Assembly: GCA_037951105.1 (NCBI GenBank)
Contig: JBAMJV010007228.1
Location: 1-64,000 of the forward strand
Direction: 5' to 3'
Source: Echinarachnius parma
Taxonomy: Eukaryota > Echinodermata > Echinoidea > Clypeasteroida > Echinarachniidae
Length of the DNA stretch: 64,000 nucleotides
Shown here: positions 1 through 12,500 of the stretch, piece by piece
Layout: each line of letters begins with the position of its first letter
Numbering within the stretch: the first letter of the stretch is position 1
Notes under the pieces: model-generated
Seen by the model: only the letters and a program-made list of their open reading frames with translations
Database searches by the model: none
Told to the model about the DNA's origin: nothing
Made by a program: the position numbers and the translations under genes

Positions 1-270
1 GTTGAAAAAACAATATAAAGCTTTATACTGATTTGATTATGTACACTAACATGCTATATCATTATGCGTGTATCTTGTATTCACTCTCTCCATCATTTAT
101 GTTTGTTTTGAATTGTTATAATGTATTGTATATGTTTATATATTTTGTTTTTCAACATTAAAGTTAAACTGCAGGGCGCCTTTGTAAAGCAGTTTTGCAG
201 AACTGAATAGGCCTACCCTGCATGCAGTATAAAATAAATAAAACAAATTAAAACATAAATAAATAATGGT
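1..270 (+). mobile_element. LINE 3' terminal fragment (copy A)
   Basis: This block is nearly the same as the 3' end of the LINE at 48-50 kb. Shared stretches include AACAATATAAAGCTTTATA near the start, then GGGCGCCTTTGTAAAGCAG and a tail rich in AATAAATAAA. Only the untranslated 3' end lies inside the window; the rest would be to the left. It is the undisturbed version of the sequence that is split by an insertion in copy B, so it serves as the empty-site reference for that insertion. Confidence 0.7.
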
Positions 271-535
271 GTCAATATTCATGTTGAATTTTGTGCTTCT
301 CTTGTTTATAGCCATTATTCAGTAGTCAGTAGATTTTGTTACACTTATTTACATGTATGTTTATATTTTTCTCAGTTAATTTAATTCGTTGGTTTAGTTT
401 GTAAGCATCTGCATTATTCTTATCTGACGAGTTTGTTCATTTAGGACAGTCATAAGGCAAGCTACTCATGAGGGACCTAAATTCCACAAGCTTTTATTTC
501 AACCAAGGTCACAAGTCATCTTTCTATTGTAACGC

Positions 536-1154
536 CATATTCATGTCATATTTGTAATGTGTGTTATGAAAGAAAGATAAATCAACTTGAAACCAGTGCT
601 TGAAACTGAAATGGTAGCACAATCTTACGTTCACCGTAGATGGCGCTGCAGAAATTAATTGAAAGATAATTATTGAGGCGGGTCGTCTGATTTTGGTAAC
701 GGTACGGTACGTGAGCGGGCTTGGGGAAACTGGACGGGGAATTGGAACTGCATGCCCCAGCGCCGCCGCCGCCCGCCCGGCCGGCGCGGCCAGCGCCAGG
801 CGATTTTTAGCGCGGATACCGCGTATAGTCGACTAACGTACTCGAGTCTCCGGCAGTCCCGGCCGGCCGGCCGCGCGCGCGCACAATAGATTTACGTACA
901 TATTCGATTCGACAAACTCTGTGTTTTTGCTCTATCAACTGGTATGTCGGTTATGTCTAATGACACTTTGGGTAAGTGAAACTAGTCTAGCGATTGTGAA
1001 GTGATAATCATTACAAATGTGCTCAACGAGTGAACGACCGATTGAACCATTTCATTCACTATTTCACTTTTCGAGTTCATCATCATTCAAGCACTGGTTT
1101 CAAGTTGATTTATCTTTCTTTCATAACACACATTACAAATATGACATGAATATG
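536..1154. mobile_element. Foldback (long terminal inverted repeat) element
   Basis: About 70 bases beginning CATATTCATGTCATATTTG at 536 recur as the reverse complement ending at 1154, giving near-perfect terminal inverted repeats. The interior is strikingly GC-rich and CpG-rich around 760-890, unlike its surroundings. No transposase is encoded, so it would be non-autonomous. The flanks show no clear target duplication. Confidence 0.75.
690..971 (+). promoter_or_regulatory. CpG-rich block with possible SFI1 5' exon
   Basis: A CpG-dense block (runs such as GCCGCCGCCGCCCGCCCGG near 763) sits 3 kb upstream of the first SFI1 coding exon. It is followed by an ATG at 944 and a good splice donor, GTAAGTG, at 972. 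Direct splicing from 971 to 4015 would stop at once in that frame. A tiny intermediate exon around 3757-3779 would instead keep the frame open into the SFI1 exon. Either a 5' UTR exon or an alternative N-terminus is possible. The block lies wholly between the arms of a foldback element, so it may simply be element interior. Confidence 0.3.
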
Positions 1155-1156
1155 GG

Positions 1157-1480
1157 GGAGGCGAGTTAGCTCAGTCGGGAGAGCGTGCGGCTCCGACGCG
1201 AGAGGTACCCGGTTCGATCCCTACCATCGGATATCGGACAATGCGTTTTTCCATCACGCATAAAAATACGAGCTAACTCCCGTTGTGTGTTATCGCCCTC
1301 CCCGGCCGTGCTTCCTACGCAGGAAGAGGATTCGCGGAAAAAACACTCCGTCCCTCGGATAGGACGATAAATGGAGGTCCCGTGTATGAGACAGTCACAC
1401 CTCATGTACGCTAAGAACCTAGTCAACTTCTCGAAAAGAGTAGGGTGTTAACCCGGTTGACTAGTACCCTGCAAATCACA
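1157..1480 (+). mobile_element. tRNA-derived SINE
   Basis: The head has a near-consensus RNA polymerase III A box (TAGCTCAGTCGGGAGAGC at about 1168) and B box (GGTTCGATCCC at about 1211). No acceptor stem can be drawn, so this is not a tRNA gene. The body continues to a tail region with TCGAAAAGAGTAGGG at about 1432, which resembles the conserved 3' part of several marine-invertebrate SINEs. It directly abuts the foldback element to the left. Confidence 0.7.
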
Positions 1481-2298
1481 ATTAAAAAGAGTTGAAGTTT
1501 ATAATAGATTAATGAAGAGAAGACCGGAAAGTTTACAGGAGAAATCCTTCTATTTCCGTATATTGATGATGATGATGATGATGAATTCATGTTTATTATG
1601 TATTGTTATTGAAAATGCAATGTCCTGTGGCCGTGCATGCAACAGTGAGTGTGTGATCGAGTGTGAGTGTGATGATGCGTGGCTGTGACCTGTGGCTGTA
1701 CCGGGGGTCCTAGTCCTACCACCACGCAGTAAGCCCTGGCCTAGCCCTAGGCCTAGGCTAGGGCTAGGCCTTGACTTGCAGGGGTGGGGTCCTACTAATC
1801 ACTGATGAGCACTACTGAGTACTAAGCACTGCAAAGCACTGCGAAGCTCACTACGAAGCACTACGAAATCACTACGAAGTACGAAGCACTGCGAAGTGCA
1901 CGTCTTCAAGTAACTGTGATCAGCGCCGTCCGTAGGACGGCGCTGTGAAGACGAGGAGACGTTAACAAATTTGGAGAAATTTTGCGACGGGTGGTTTCAA
2001 GAACTTTACATCTATTATTATTATTTTTTTTTTAGTTCTAGACATGAATTAAACCTTCAACCTACCTTGCTTGCTATTTAATTTGTTGCAAAAGAATGAT
2101 AACTTACCTCAAATTGATGATGATGATGATGATGACTGTTATTTCCTTCGTCTTTGTTCGCTGCAAGCAATGTCAGGTGACCGAAAACTCGTCGGCAATG
2201 CATAGCGCATGCGCGGGGCGATCGGTTGACTAATACAATAAGCCAGGGACTGTATGTACCGTACTCACATGTATGGTACGTAGTACAGGGCCTAGGTT
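1480..2298. repeat. Intergenic low-complexity block with small palindromes
   Basis: No gene is seen. It holds GAT microsatellites at about 1563 and 2117, a CCTAGG-rich palindromic run at 1739-1770, short tandem CACTACGAAG-like units at about 1815-1898, and a perfect hairpin at 1921-1945 with 11-bp arms (CAGCGCCGTCC) and a 3-base loop. Confidence 0.5.
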
Positions 2299-2960
2299 GT
2301 CACGCGAGTCACACTCATGTGTCACGCGAGTCACATTTTCAAATGGCGATTGACTTGAAACAAATAGTCAAGTGATAATGAAATTTTGTCTTATTATTGC
2401 CTAATTTCTCAAAATGAACTCCAGAAAATTTGGTGTAAATGGGACAAGTACTTTTATACGAAAATCCAGTCAAGTACAGTAAGGTCAGAAACCTTCAATA
2501 GTGTCGCGTCACGCGAGTCACAACAAAAAAAGTGACATATCTCCAACAAGAATGACTTAAAATCAAAGATTTCTTTTTACCAATTTGTGTATGGTCAATA
2601 CATTGATTGAAATATGTAAAAATAACAGGTCTGCAAATTAAAGTTTCAAGTACTTAACCTTAACAAGTCGGAATTTTGTATAAATGTCACGCGAGTCACA
2701 ATGGAATGGCTGAGTTGATTAAATTAGTTCTGAAGAACACTACGATTAGCTATTTAAGAAAACGTTTTGTCGTTAGGAAGACACATTTTGGACTATTAAT
2801 AATCATAATAAATGAATCATTGAATATGTCATTTTTTTAGGAATGACATGTTCAATGATAAAGTCCAAAAATGTATGAAAATGTAAAAGTAAAACATGTT
2901 CAATGATTAATACATTTGTCCAAAAATGTATGAAAATGCATTGTGTCTTCCTAACATTTT
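2299..2960. repeat. Dispersed 15-mer GTCACGCGAGTCACA and small inverted repeat
   Basis: The exact 15-mer GTCACGCGAGTCACA occurs four times, at 2299, 2321, 2508 and 2686, always on the plus strand and separated by unrelated AT-rich sequence. At 2775-2960 there is an inverted repeat ending in the TTAGGAAGACACA / TGTGTCTTCCTAA pair. No open reading frame of note is present. Confidence 0.55.
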
Positions 2961-3049
2961 CTTTAGCTCCTGTCCAACCTTGGAGATGTGACTGAATGTG
3001 AGAGTAGGAGAATGGATCACAAGAGTCACTTACTGACAGTCACTTACTG

Positions 3050-3260
3050 TACAGTAAATGTTGTTATTTTCGCGTGATTACTATTTTGTGCTGAGCGATA
3101 CAAAAACACATTCGCGGCTTTTTAATTTTGCCGCCAAGCAAGTGTTCACACGCACTGCAAATCGTGCATTTATATTCGCGGGTTTTAATATTTGTGGACG
3201 CAGACTTCAGCGCAAAATCCGTGAAAATTAATGCACCGCGAACATTACCACTTTACAGTA
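3050..3260. mobile_element. Short TA-flanked MITE
   Basis: The segment starts TACAGTAAATG and ends CATTACCACTTTACAGTA, with imperfect terminal inverted repeats that include an internal TTTTCGCG / CGCGAACA pair. TA at both ends fits a Tc1/mariner-type target. It encodes nothing. Confidence 0.5.
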
Positions 3261-3464
3261 TTGCCTAGTGTGTATTGGACTTGGGACTAGTTGGAGTTGC
3301 CATTGGCTTTTTCCTGTACTGTAAAGTGTAACAGGCCCATTCGAACAAGTAAAATCATAAAATTTTGTCAACAATGTTTAAATTCTTACTTTCATCAAGC
3401 ACCAGAACTTGCAGAAGGCTCAAAACTTTTCACCCCATTTCTTCTAAAGTGGGATGACAAAACA

Positions 3465-3725
3465 CGGGGGCGGCGGGCGAATTCGCCCCCAAAATCCCCA
3501 AAAGAGCCCTCCCCCCCCCCCCCCCCCCCCCGCCCCAAAAAAAAAGTTTTGGATTTTGGGTATTTTTGTTGGATTTTCTGTTTGGATCGTGATCAAATGC
3601 TTATAAGATGATCACTTACAGCATTAGAGCTTAATAGTAGCCCCTGAAGTAGCCCGGAAATTTGTAGCCCCCGTGATGATAAAAGTAGCCCCCGAAAGTT
3701 GAAAAAGTAGCCCCCGAAAAGGAGC
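3465..3725. repeat. C-run and tandem GTAGCCCCCGAAA motif
   Basis: A long C homopolymer at about 3510-3532 is followed at 3638-3730 by about six imperfect copies of a 13- to 20-base unit around AGTAGCCCCCGAAA. It is non-coding and lies upstream of SFI1 coding exon 1. Confidence 0.5.
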
Positions 3726-4045
3726 CCCTGAATTAAAATATTATTTTTTTTGTCGCAGGAAATACAAGTTCTCTAAAATGGTAAAACTTTACCTTGAGTT
3801 TCATGACTTGTCATGAAACTGTCCACATTTTAATTTTAAACAAATTTGTTTAATTTTCTAAATTATAGGTAATGGCAATTTTGTTACAAGTGAATTAAGA
3901 AATTAAACATTATCACCAGCCTCTTCCACTGTACTAAATGAATATATTATATCTGGAATGACTAGTATGATTTAATGTAAACTTCAATTCTCATATATTA
4001 TGCATTTTCTCCAGGTATGTGATTAAGCTAATTAATACTTGCGAA

Positions 4046-6538
4046 ATGGACCCCAGGCCCAGCCCCAGAGCTCCTGCACCAAAGAGGGGGACGTTGCCAA
4101 ATCTCTCGCTAGCTGAAGCACACCGTAAGGCAGACCAATATGCACTAGGTAATGTTCTCAAAGACACAATTCTGCATTGTAACGTAAGGCAAACCAATCA
4201 TGTAGATTGAAAGGGGATACTACTCGTTACAAATAATTTAACACAAACCTATGAACAATGAAATAATTAATGAAATTAATGAAATTAATGAAATAATTAA
4301 CCCCTTTTAACTTTTAAGTAATATTATTTAATTACCATCTAGACCAAAGCAACAATATTTTCAAAAAATTATTGAGAGTCCTAAAACAAATCAAAATCAA
4401 TTTGTTTTTAATAAATTAACATGTTGAGGACTGGTCCTGAAAACACCCTGGCCGTGGTCTATAGAGAATGCAGGTTACACCAAAATTAAATGCTGATCTG
4501 CAATTGGCTATCATGAGAACCTTTGCATTACACACTTTGATTCGGTTTCATTTCATTGTCACTAAGGCTGTTGACGAGTCACAGGTACCCCCGGGTCCCG
4601 CCGAAAAATGTTGAGTCCCGGGTGGAAAAATCGATACTCGATAGCCCGAAAAAAAGCAAAAGTCCCCTTTTTGAACGCCCAAGTTATCTGCCCACTCCCA
4701 TTTTCTTTTCTGTCTATTTTGTGTTCATGCACTCTGTAATAATATGCTAGTTATCATTCAGTTCATTATAAACTCATGAGATGCAATGAATTAAACCATG
4801 TTTTCCCAGCGGCGTGACATGCCGATAGCGAAATCAACAAATGGGTAAATTTCGAGTACCCGTGACTCGCCCGAAAAATTATCGCGAGTCCCGGGAGGGA
4901 AATACTCCCGAAATCGACACCACTAATTGTCACATACGTTTTAAAAACAAAAACTGTGTACTTTGTAGGGAAAGGATGACATTCTAATTTCTTTCTGAGT
5001 AACTTGCCACCATTGCTAGGTGACCTTCACAGACGGTCCAACACCACTGCCAAGCAGGCTAGTGTCCAGTTTTTTAAGGCTCTTAAAAAGTAGCCCATGA
5101 TTGCAAAAAAACTAAAATGAACAGAAAAAATGACCTTGTCTACTTTACTTTTGCTTGCTATCCTTCACCAGGTGACCTTCACAGACAGTCCAACACAGCT
5201 GCTAAGCAGGCCATTCTCCACGAGCTTCACTCATCCATGCAGCTGAGGGCAGAGAAGATACGGCTCCAGCGGAAGGGTCAGGTCAGAAACGAAGATGTCC
5301 GCCCCCACCTGCATGCACCGGAAAATGGTAAGTGACTTTTGTGTTATTGCCTGCTGGATTAGTCACTCATATTGTTCTGCTGTGTGCGTGCTAGTCATAC
5401 AAATGTATGATGGTAGTCCTTAAAGTCACTGCATCATACAATTCTGGCATTGCCTTCGTCTTTAGAACCAGGTGCATTGTATGTAAGAACAACACTAACC
5501 CACATCAAGCGTGCGTCATCTCTTTTAAAAGTCTCCTCTGATGCAATGATGCAGTATCTTTGGATATGAATGGTTGTTGATTACTTGTGTAAACTTTAAT
5601 TACATTAATTTAATCATACAAGTAATTGTTTCTTTGCCTAATATTTTCCACAGGTACTACACATTATGCATCAGTCAATCCCCTTGGTGACATGCAGCAC
5701 CCTTCCTCAACCTACTCCAAGCATGTAACCTTCAGTGAACCATACATGGATCCAAGAAGCACTGTTACCAGGGTCCAGTCCAGGATACCCATTCCAGTGC
5801 GGCGGGTTGAATCGATAGGCCAAAAGGCAGAAACTGCAGGTATGGATAGCATTGCTGTTCGTGACCTGAAACAAGAACCTGATGGCCCAAATCAAAAAAG
5901 ACATTAAGAATTCTGTTTTACATTGTTTACCATTCGGGCAAGTAGATCTGGATTCATGACTCTTTGTTGGCTTACTACATGTTTAATCCATTTCATGTTA
6001 GACTTGCCCAATTGTCACTCAAGTGTGAAATTCAATACTCAGTAAACCCTTTCAAGACAATTTGATATATGATGACATACAGTAAACAGTACCCTGGGGT
6101 ACCAGACGAAAATCCGCCATTTTGTTTAATTATTTATTTAATTTTTAGGGCTGTACTGTGGGTATAGCGTGCATACAATCGCGCGCTGCACTGCATGCAC
6201 AACGCAATAGCTGCGGTACGGTTGGACGCAAGATGGCGCTACACAACGCAGGATACCGGGGTACAATGGTACCCCGGGGTACTGCGTGTGTCATCATATG
6301 TACAATTTGCATTGCCTATTGACCCCAGTCCAAGTGTATCCTGAACAGGTTAATTTAGCATCATCTTCTTTCTACATTATTTCATTTCAGTAGACCAGGA
6401 TCACACAGGAAGGGCCATGGCAAGTTCGAAAAGCCAAAGACACAATGGAAGCAAGAGGAAAGCGGAGGCTGAAGTGGGACAGGAAACATATCAATACACG
6501 TGGGACCAAAGAGGTCGGCTACATGAGTTGCGAATCAG
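4046..6538 (+). CDS. SFI1: SFI1 exons 1-4: N-terminal region
   Basis: Exons 1-3 encode about 148 residues of low-complexity, Ser/Pro/Lys-rich sequence with no recognised domain (for example DPRPSPRAPAPKRG and a KHVTFSEP motif). This stretch is likely disordered. Exon 4 (6391-6538) ends in WDQRGRLHELRIR, which aligns with the start of the conserved region in vertebrate SFI1. Exons 2 and 3 are both symmetrical phase 1-1. A decayed partial copy of exon 2 lies just upstream at about 5021. The vertebrate protein has a short basic leader here, so this N-terminus is longer and lineage-specific. Confidence 0.85.
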
Positions 6539-9500
6539 GTACATATACGTCCTATCAAACTTTTCTGGAAATTGTTACAGAAAATATGTTATTAACAAAT
6601 AGACCTTTTCTTTAGTTAATATTATTTTGTTCAGTATTTTTGCTATGTTCATTGTACTTCGCATTAGTTGGTTCTACTCGGCACAAGCCTAGAACATCAG
6701 GAGCAACCTCTTTGACAAGATTTACATAAATAGAATATCAGTGAAACCCCAGTCCCCACTACATGCATACAGAATTTACAAAATTCCATGACTGTTGCAG
6801 TTATTTGTTATAAGAATCAGATTCAAGTATCTTATTGCTCACCCTTGTCTCAATGGCAGATTGCAAATTATTGAATTTATTTTCTGATATGGGCTTTGAT
6901 TTAAACATTCTTTGTTTAACAAATATTTGTTATGGATATAAAATAAATAAAGATTATTAAAATACAAATCTCTCTATATTATATGTTCCTTGAATTTCTA
7001 ATTTTTTAGATGTTTGGCAAGGAAGTGTTTCACAGTGTGGAAAGTTAATGCTCTCACAGGTGTAAAGCCATCAGTCATAAGGTGAGTGATGATATAAATA
7101 ATAATAAATTTTGATTATAGCACTATTCACCTGAGTATCAGAGCGCTTTAAACTATTATTATTATCCCGGTCAACAGATACACACTGCAATCATTCCTGC
7201 ACACAAAGTGCACAAAGGTTTAATTATAAATACCTCCTGTGCTTTTATAGTGCTGATCTCCTAAAGTGTAGAGCTATAAATGAACCAACTGCTGGTAGAA
7301 ATTGTAATGTTGTAGTAAATTATTAGAAAGAATATTTGATACAACATTTCACAATATGAATAAAAAACAGTTACATGTGCTCCATACTCAATTATTTCTA
7401 TGCCTATCTTGTTGATGTACTTCTCCTACCTGTTTCATTGCTTAGGAATGCTTCTTCTTCTTTTTTACCTGTAGGAAGCATTACAATTCACAACTTCTGC
7501 AAAAAATGTTTTCGGAGTGGCGCGAGTTCTGGTGGACGCAGCGCAGGGAATGGACTCTTCTTATACGGGCCGAGTATCACCACAGGTAATCATGCCTGAC
7601 AAAACTATGTATTCATTCATGTACTATCCTACTGCCTAGCATCGCTCATTTACATTGTTTATGTTGTATTTTCCACATACACTGGAAATAAGTCCAGTCT
7701 GACTATTTGCATTGTAGTAATGCCTAAAATGAAGTGATAGTTCAACCGTCAGGTATGTGTAGAAGCATACATTCTGAGAGGAAGATTGCCCTTATGTTTG
7801 TTGCAAATGCCCTTCCCCAGATGCAAATTGGGTGTCCTCAAGCAAAGAAAAAAACTTAATAAATTCTTCTCTTTACGGTTTTCCACATTTAGTGGCCAAA
7901 AATTGATCTCATGGGGTTAACTAGGTTCAGTGGGGCAGTGCTTATTTTATCTTGCTGCTCCACGCCATTTATTTTATCAACGATACAAAATGGAATATAC
8001 AGTTGACTTTCGGTTGCACCATGTGAACAGGGAGGGATTAGAGAGTCCTGAGAAGGACTGTTGGTATTCTTTCTTGGCTAGTCGTAGAAAGGACTATGGT
8101 AGTCCTTGAAATAACTGTTGAGCTTATAGTTATAAAAAGAAACGACAGCGCTGGTATAAATAATGATATCAAGCATTTATAAAGCCCCATCTACCTAGGT
8201 AGCCTATTCCGAGGTGCATACTTATTATTATTACCCATGGTCATCAGGTACATTTCAAACCCACACAATGATATTGCATACTTTCTCAACTCCCCGGGGA
8301 GCATACTAGCCGTGTAGTGGGCATACGCAGGGTTCAAACTCGGGATCTCACGACCATAAAACGTGCGCTCTACCAATCTTGCCAAGGAGAGGAGAGAGGG
8401 ATGCTTATTGAGGTAATAAAATGTGAACTTAAACTATTTATATCTTCTAGGTATAAAGTCTACCAGCGTGTGTGGCAAGCTTGGAAGATGTTCGTCTTGA
8501 GGGAGAGAGTGAAAGCTGCCAAGAAAAAGATTGCAGACGACCATGGTATGTTGATTCTACCACTAAGTATTAACAAATAATGAAAGTCAAGTAATGCTGA
8601 GCTTTCGAACCTAGAAGGTCCTTCATCAGGTAGATAATGACAAGTAACACAACTAAATATGGAAAAATTATGAAAAAAATAGCAAAGCACAGACTATGTA
8701 AAAAGCAGATATTTTAATACCTTATTTGCGTTTTTGCATACCAGTAGTGCCAGGGCTCCACACTAATTTTCTTGCTATACATGTACACCTGGTCGGGCCA
8801 GTAACATAATTTCCTCTCAGATTTTAATGGCTGGAAACTGGGCCCAAAACTTTAATTCCACTTGTATACTGTATACTTTAATATCACTCAGACTGTATTA
8901 TGGGTGAGGCTTGGCAAAGATACAAGAATGTTTCATTCTATAGTTGTCAGTTTGAAAATCTAAATGTAGTTTCCTGAATAGGGTCACTCATAAATATAAT
9001 GTAATTTTGCTTGTCCAAGGTAAAGCTTTACAGGCACTGGGTCAGTTCTTCTCAATTGTAATTTGTACAGCTTCTGGAGTCATTCTGGTTAAAGCGATGT
9101 CGGCATGATTAGAGTATCTACAGCAGAGATGGGCAAAGGGGATGTTTTGAGACAGAGCCCTTGGATTCAGGGTTAGGGCCCTACAACATCTTCTCAGGTT
9201 CTCAACAATGATGTATCATTTCTATCATGATACAAGATTGTTTTTTTGTTCTTTGTAATTCTTTGTACATTCCACAGCTTCTAGAGTCGTCCTGGTTAGA
9301 GCAATGTTGGCATGGATAGAGTATATACAGCAGAGACGAGCCAAGAGAATGCTTCGAGACAGAGCCCTGGGATTCAGGGGGTAGGACCCTATTACAGCTA
9401 CTCTTTTGATCTGACATTTGTAACGTGATATAAAATTGTCAAGTATGATCTTCTTTTGTAATTTCCACAGCTTCTAGAGTCGTCCTGGTTAGAGCGATGT

Positions 9501-12500
9501 CGGCATGGATAGAGTATATACAGCAGAGACGAGCCAAGAGGATGCTTCGAGACAGAGCCCTGGGATTCAGGGGGTAGGACCCTATTACAGCTACTCTTGT
9601 GATCTGACATTTGTAACGTGATATAAAATTGTCAAGTATGATCTTCTTTTGTAATTTCCACAGCTTCTAGAGTCGTCCTGGTTAGAGCGATGTCGGCATG
9701 GATAGAGTATATACAGCAGAGACGAGCCAAGAGGATGCTTCGAGACAGAGCCCTGGGATTCAGGGGGTAGGGCCCTATTACAGCTACTCTTGTGATCTGA
9801 CATTTGTAACGTGATATAAAATTGTCAAGTATGATTTTCTTTTGTAATTTCTTCAGCTTCTAGAGTCGTCCTGGTTAGAGCAATGTCTGCATGGTTAGAG
9901 TATCTACAACAGAGAGGGGCCAAGAGAATGCTTCGAGACAAAGCCCTGGGATTCAGGGTTAGGGCCCTACAACAGCTTCACTGGGATGTGTGGCGGGGTG
10001 CCATTCACGGTCGCAAAGAGCAGGGGAATGCAGAGACCTTTGCTCTACAGTACTGGGCGGAGTCCAGCACACAAAAGGTAAACAATTGTTCAACCCGTTT
10101 AGGACTAGTACCAAAATTACTTGGCTGTGGTCTTTGGGTAATGCATGTTTATGGCTGTATTAAAAAAATGCAAAATTGAGGCGGAAATTAAAAATTATGT
10201 GTTACCCTAAACTGTTCAATATATATCCCACAACATGGAGAAGTATATAGAATGGATTAGCATGACTGGACTAAGACTGTTTTAATTCAAAACATGTTCC
10301 AACGTAACAAAGAACAACTTGTTATCCTTTATTTTACCATATGATTTCAAACAAAGGCTTGGGATGTGTGGAGAAGGAGAGACAGGGAGAGACAGGCCAT
10401 GAAACAGAGAGAAAACCAAGCCCAGATGATGTACAAGAGATCCCTAGTAGCCAGATGAAAGTACAAAGGACTGGTTTAAAAGCCTGAAATTATTCTTCTC
10501 CTGAAATCAAAATATGTTTCAATGTAACAAAGCAAAAATGAATATCTTCTAAATATTTTACCATTTTATTTCTATTGTAGGCTTGGGATGTGTGGAGAAG
10601 GAGATACAGGGAGAGACAGGCCATGAAGCAGAAAGAAAACAAAGCCCAGAGGATGTACGAGAGATCCCTAGTTGCCAGATGTTACTACCAAGGGCTGGTC
10701 GTGTACACACTGCACAGGAAAGAAAAGAAACATGAGAAAGGTATGAATAAGCTGTGACGGGTTTTAATTTTTGTCCAGTAGAGAAAGCAGCCCGAATGTG
10801 TTTTGCTCGCTAGTGTGAATGAATTGCCAGGATTTTGGTTTCCTTTAATTAAATCTTTTGTTTGACCTTTCATTCATCCTTTTGTCTGATCTTTTGTTTG
10901 ACCTTTTCTGACCTTCTACTTGAACTGTCGTTGACCTTTTGTCTACATGAAACTTTATGTTTGGGCTTTAGTTTGAATTAGTGCATTTCTTTTTATTCTA
11001 CTCATGTTTTAATTATGTGCAGCTAGAGCTTCTGAGCTCTATCAGAGGCGACTACTGATGCATGCATGGCAGCACTGGCACCAGCGATGGTTCACTCAAA
11101 GATCCCTGGCACAGCGCCATGAGCAGGTGGATCGTCATGGCAACCAGTGTAGGATGCGACGAGTTATCATCCATTGGAAGTTCTGTATCCTTTTTGACTG
11201 AGATCCAGATTTAAATGCAAATCAGCAAAGAAAATTTGGCTCTGCCAAGAAATTTTTTCTAGAGGTCTGTGCTTTCACTACTGAGCTACAAAGCTGTTAC
11301 AAAAGTGATATTTTCCAGAAATCCTTTTCAATGCTTGTACTAATCGGTAGCTTTAACGCTGACATAAGTACAAGCAATCCGCTTTTCGATACATGTGAGG
11401 GATCAACGGAAATAATACAGCATTAAAATAAGTACTTCAATCATAAATGCTTCGGAGATCAGTAGTTCGAGCACTGGTCTAGAAATATATTTCCGGTCAG
11501 TTTCCCCTATGTTTGAATTTTTTAAAAGCCACATTTGTTTGGTTCCCTTTAAACCACCATAAGACTGTTTGAGTTATGCAGTTGAACTGTACATACATAT
11601 TACCTTCTTAACCATACCTATCAGATGTGCACCTCCTTCAAGTGGAAAGGCAGAAAGAAGAAACTGCAAGAAGACATCACAACATGCAACTGATGGTAAG
11701 TGATAATATAAGATTTAAATATATGACAATACTCAGGCATAGCATATCCCACTTTATGACGTCCTTTGGCAGAGGAAAAGTGTAACTAAATTCCAAATTG
11801 GATTGTGTAGTCAAATATGTGACCCTGCAATAAATGCACATTGGGAAGCCTCAAACAAATTCAAACATTGGACATTCTGTTTTATAAAATGGGTAGAAGA
11901 ATCACTGCATTCTGATTGGTCAATTAGCGTGTAAAAGTTTTTACTGATGCATTTTACTTATGCATTTTACTGATGCATGGCTCAATTTAGTTTGATTTTT
12001 GCATTTTTTGTGCCCATTTTATAAAACAAATGCTGCACAGGCATATTTTTTTGGATCGGTAAGAATTGTCTGCACTCTTTTAACTTTGGAAATGGTCTAA
12101 AACCCACTCGCTACGCTCGTGGGTTTAAACCATTCCAAAGTTAAACTCGTGCATCCAATTCTTACCGATCCACTCAAGCCTGTGAATTTAATAATATAAT
12201 AATTAGTTGCCCAGTCTTGCAAGTCTGGCATGTTTAAGATTTAACTTTTAGTTTTTTTTTTTTTTTTTTTTTGTTCAGAAATGTTGCATGATGTCACTGA
12301 AGCTTGCTGTGGTGCAGAGACGACTGAAGATCAGAAGAACTCAGCAGGCCAAGGAACATCATGAGGAGATGGTAAGCATACATCATTGGTTTGTTCCTAG
12401 CATTGGAACTCAACGACATGAATTATAGATAATTGCAGAGCTGCTAACCATCAAAATTGAGCTTAACCCGTTCACTACGAGATTCTGAAATCCCCATGGA

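Noticed and set aside
1160..1235. Possible functional tRNA gene
   Set aside because: A and B boxes are good, but no acceptor or anticodon stem can be drawn and a SINE-like body follows. Treated as a SINE head.
9278..9803. In-frame alternative cassette exons encoding extra Sfi1 repeats
   Set aside because: Counting bases shows a 103-nt exon if the GTAGGA donor is used, which shifts the frame. Read-through meets TAG. The idea of translated extra repeats is dropped.
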